8,366 nucleotides of DNA from positions 1 through 8,366 of the forward strand of contig CALGLS010000554.1 in the NCBI GenBank assembly GCA_937959375.1. Reading direction: 5' to 3'. The notes under the pieces were generated by a model. That model worked only from the letters and a program-made list of their open reading frames with translations. It was not told the DNA's origin and did not search any database. Numbering within the stretch: position 1 is the stretch's first letter; each line of letters starts with the position of its first letter. This DNA is from an uncultured Saprospiraceae bacterium. Its GTDB lineage: Bacteria > Bacteroidota > Bacteroidia > Chitinophagales > Saprospiraceae. A program made the position numbers and the translations under genes. Of this stretch, positions 7,197-8,366 are shown in pieces.

Positions 7197-7526
7197 TTAG
7201 TCTCCTCCTCCCTCTGCAATAACAACGGCTCGTTGAATCAATTCATTATCCTCCCCATTCTTAAAATAAATGAGCGGTTTGATAACTTCTATGATTTTTA
7301 AATGCTCGCTAGATTCGCCAGAAATAGAAGCCTCGCAATCGAGTCGTGTTTCAGAATAATCTTCGCCAATCGGGTTATGGACAAAAAGCTTGAGTTCTTC
7401 GAAAGATTTCTTGATGCGTTGAAATCTACGACTCAGCGTTTGGTTGTCTTCACTAGTCATCAGCTTTGCCTCAAGGCTATGAATTTGATTGATGATATTG
7501 CACAAGGCGTTGTGTTGTTCTTGCAT
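7197..7526 (-). CDS. Minimal GrpE-like nucleotide exchange factor candidate (109 aa)
   Basis: Residues 1-48 form a helix with heptad-like hydrophobic spacing (IINQIHSLEAKL, then FQRIKKSFEELKLFV). Residues 49-106 resemble the beta domain of GrpE: GEDYSETRLDCEASI sits where GrpE has its G..FDP.LHEAV stretch, and IIEVIKPLIYFKNGEDNE, then LIQRAVVIAE, where GrpE has V..V...GY...GRVLRPA.V.VA. GrpE releases ADP from Hsp70. At 109 residues it is little over half the length of E. coli GrpE (197) and lacks most of the long N-terminal helix. The gene lies directly upstream of the Hsp70, which strongly favours this role. The alignment is by eye and distant, so an unrelated small helical protein remains possible. 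The frame stays open upstream to 7616 but contains no other ATG. Confidence 0.6.
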   Translation of the reverse strand: MQEQHNALCNIINQIHSLEAKLMTSEDNQTLSRRFQRIKKSFEELKLFVHNPIGEDYSETRLDCEASISGESSEHLKIIEVIKPLIYFKNGEDNELIQRAVVIAEGGGD

Positions 7527-7539
7527 GTTGTATAAGTTA

Positions 7540-7553
7540 AGGGATTCATCCCT
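7540..7553. promoter_or_regulatory. 14-bp dyad AGGGAT-TC-ATCCCT upstream of the GrpE-like gene
   Basis: AGGGAT (7540-7545) and ATCCCT (7548-7553) are perfect inverted arms around two bases, ending 14 bases before the ATG at 7526. In this position it could be an operator or a leader hairpin that limits ribosome access. The symmetry is seen; a function is only inferred, and an arm of six bases may be chance. Confidence 0.25.
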
Positions 7554-7672
7554 AAGTAGTTGATTTCCTGAATGTAAAAAGGTTACCTCGAAAGAAAGAA
7601 ATAGGTGGTCATTTCATAAAATCCTTAGCAAATCGGATTACTCCCACAATTTAACCTTTTCCTTTAAACAGG

Positions 7673-7680
7673 CAAAAATA
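7673..7680 (-). promoter_or_regulatory. Possible -7 element TATTTTTG of the chaperone operon
   Basis: The minus strand reads TATTTTTG, an exact match to the Bacteroidota -7 consensus TAnnTTTG, in the 227-base spacer upstream of the GrpE-like gene. The nearest upstream TTG is about 27 bases away, too far for the usual -33 element, and the leader would be about 140 bases long. Nothing else in 7527-7753 stands out. Confidence 0.22.
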
Positions 7681-7753
7681 CACGGCTAAAAGATACCTAC
7701 ACTTGAGCAACTCCACAAGTCGCTTAAACGTTCCCAAATACAAAATAGCGACA

Positions 7754-8366
7754 CTACTTTTTCAAACCTTCTAGCTCAATTCGATCAATTGCAAGATCTT
7801 TCCCATTCGGGCGAACGTCGATTCTAAACTTACGCCCTTCGCTATCATGACAGAATATTTCTATATGGCGTTCTGCCTCTGCATTAGAAATAGCGGCATT
7901 TAAATAAAAATATTCACCCATCTTGACAGGAGATTGCTCTCTTTTTATATTGGGGTTCAATAGTCGAGCGTCATTGACACCATCTTTCCCCCAAGAGATT
8001 CTATTACCTTTGTATTGTACGGCATAGATGTTGGCCGTTAGCCCCTCGTTCTTAAGCGCAAGATTAACCTTTGGAGAGGACTTACGGCTAGGTGATTCCC
8101 AAACACCGGTGTGGTATTTAAAGTCAGGGCCATCGATTCTGAATAATGCTGCAATGACAAAAGAAACATCAATAAATTCGGGCACATAAGCAAGGTCAAC
8201 TTTTCGATCTTTGTAGATTCGATTCATTCCTTTTGCTAATTCAGATTTATTAATCCAGTAATAAGTTCCTTGCTCTTTGGGTGTTTCAAAAGCTTTTAAT
8301 ATTTCTTCCTTCGAATAAAGGAATTTTTCACTTATAAGCGGATTGTCAAAAGGGGTGTATAGTTGC
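7754..8366 (-). CDS. Hypothetical protein, N-terminus beyond the right edge
   Basis: The frame ends at a TAG (7754-7756) and is open to the right edge, giving 203 visible residues. The first internal ATG at 8227 is probably not the start, because protein-like sequence continues upstream (for example EEILKAF, EQGTYYWINKSELAKGM). I do not recognise the family. The visible part has a possible helical segment followed by FIDVSFVIAALF, then a beta-rich C-terminus with KVNLALKNEGL, IYAVQYKGNRISWG, EYFYLNAAI and HIEIFCHDSEGRKFRID, which would suit a small beta-sandwich domain. There is no clear membrane helix or catalytic motif. It lies 227 bases upstream of the GrpE-like gene on the same strand, so it could belong to the same locus without being in the same transcript. 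Confidence 0.7.
   Translation of the reverse strand, partial: QLYTPFDNPLISEKFLYSKEEILKAFETPKEQGTYYWINKSELAKGMNRIYKDRKVDLAYVPEFIDVSFVIAALFRIDGPDFKYHTGVWESPSRKSSPKVNLALKNEGLTANIYAVQYKGNRISWGKDGVNDARLLNPNIKREQSPVKMGEYFYLNAAISNAEAERHIEIFCHDSEGRKFRIDVRPNGKDLAIDRIELEGLKK

Noticed and set aside
7620..7639. AATCC/GGATT inverted repeat as a terminator after the right-edge gene
   Set aside because: Only five base pairs with a ten-base loop and no clear T run on the minus strand; likely chance.
7701..7720. ACTTG/CAAGT inverted repeat as a terminator or operator
   Set aside because: A five-pair outer stem with a poorly paired interior, expected by chance in a 227-base spacer.

Overview
The window looks like chromosomal DNA of a Bacteroidota bacterium (Flavobacteriia, Saprospiria or Cytophagia type). 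The DNA is AT-rich, start codons are preceded by A/T-rich sequence without a Shine-Dalgarno motif, and TAnnTTTG-like promoter elements occur. The left-edge protein and a long non-standard Hsp70 resemble families I know from that phylum. All six genes are on the minus strand. There are no RNA genes, CRISPR arrays, transposases or phage genes.

Layout, read right to left in the direction of transcription. (1) 8366-7754: the end of an unrecognised protein that runs off the right edge. (2) 7526-7197: a 109-residue protein whose C-terminal half resembles the beta domain of GrpE, the nucleotide exchange factor of Hsp70. (3) 7083-4594: an 829-residue Hsp70 with an intact ATPase domain, about 130 extra residues between ATPase and substrate-binding domains, and a long helical tail. 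(4) 4593-2512: a 693-residue membrane-anchored protein ('A') whose ATG directly follows the Hsp70 stop codon (TAAATG). (5) 2511-2013: a gene-free stretch of about 500 bases with two tandem copies of a roughly 190-bp unit, each carrying a long hairpin, plus a dispersed-repeat-like element. (6) 2012-903: a 369-residue protein ('B') that matches the first 270 residues of A without a gap (about 47 % identity by hand count) and has its own membrane segment but lacks A's large C-terminal domain. (7) 902-717: an intergenic spacer with a 33-bp hairpin and a 16-bp perfect palindrome. (8) 716 to the left edge: an incomplete DUF695-like protein.

The likely unit is GrpE-like protein, Hsp70 and protein A, with B as a nearby duplicate of A's N-terminal and membrane parts. 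My reading (inference) is a dedicated Hsp70 machine: a minimal exchange factor, a modified Hsp70, and a translationally coupled membrane protein that may act as its partner, anchor or client. No canonical J-domain protein is visible. An HPD tripeptide is conserved at the same residue in A and B, but its surroundings do not look like an ordinary J domain. The role of the A/B domain is unknown to me.
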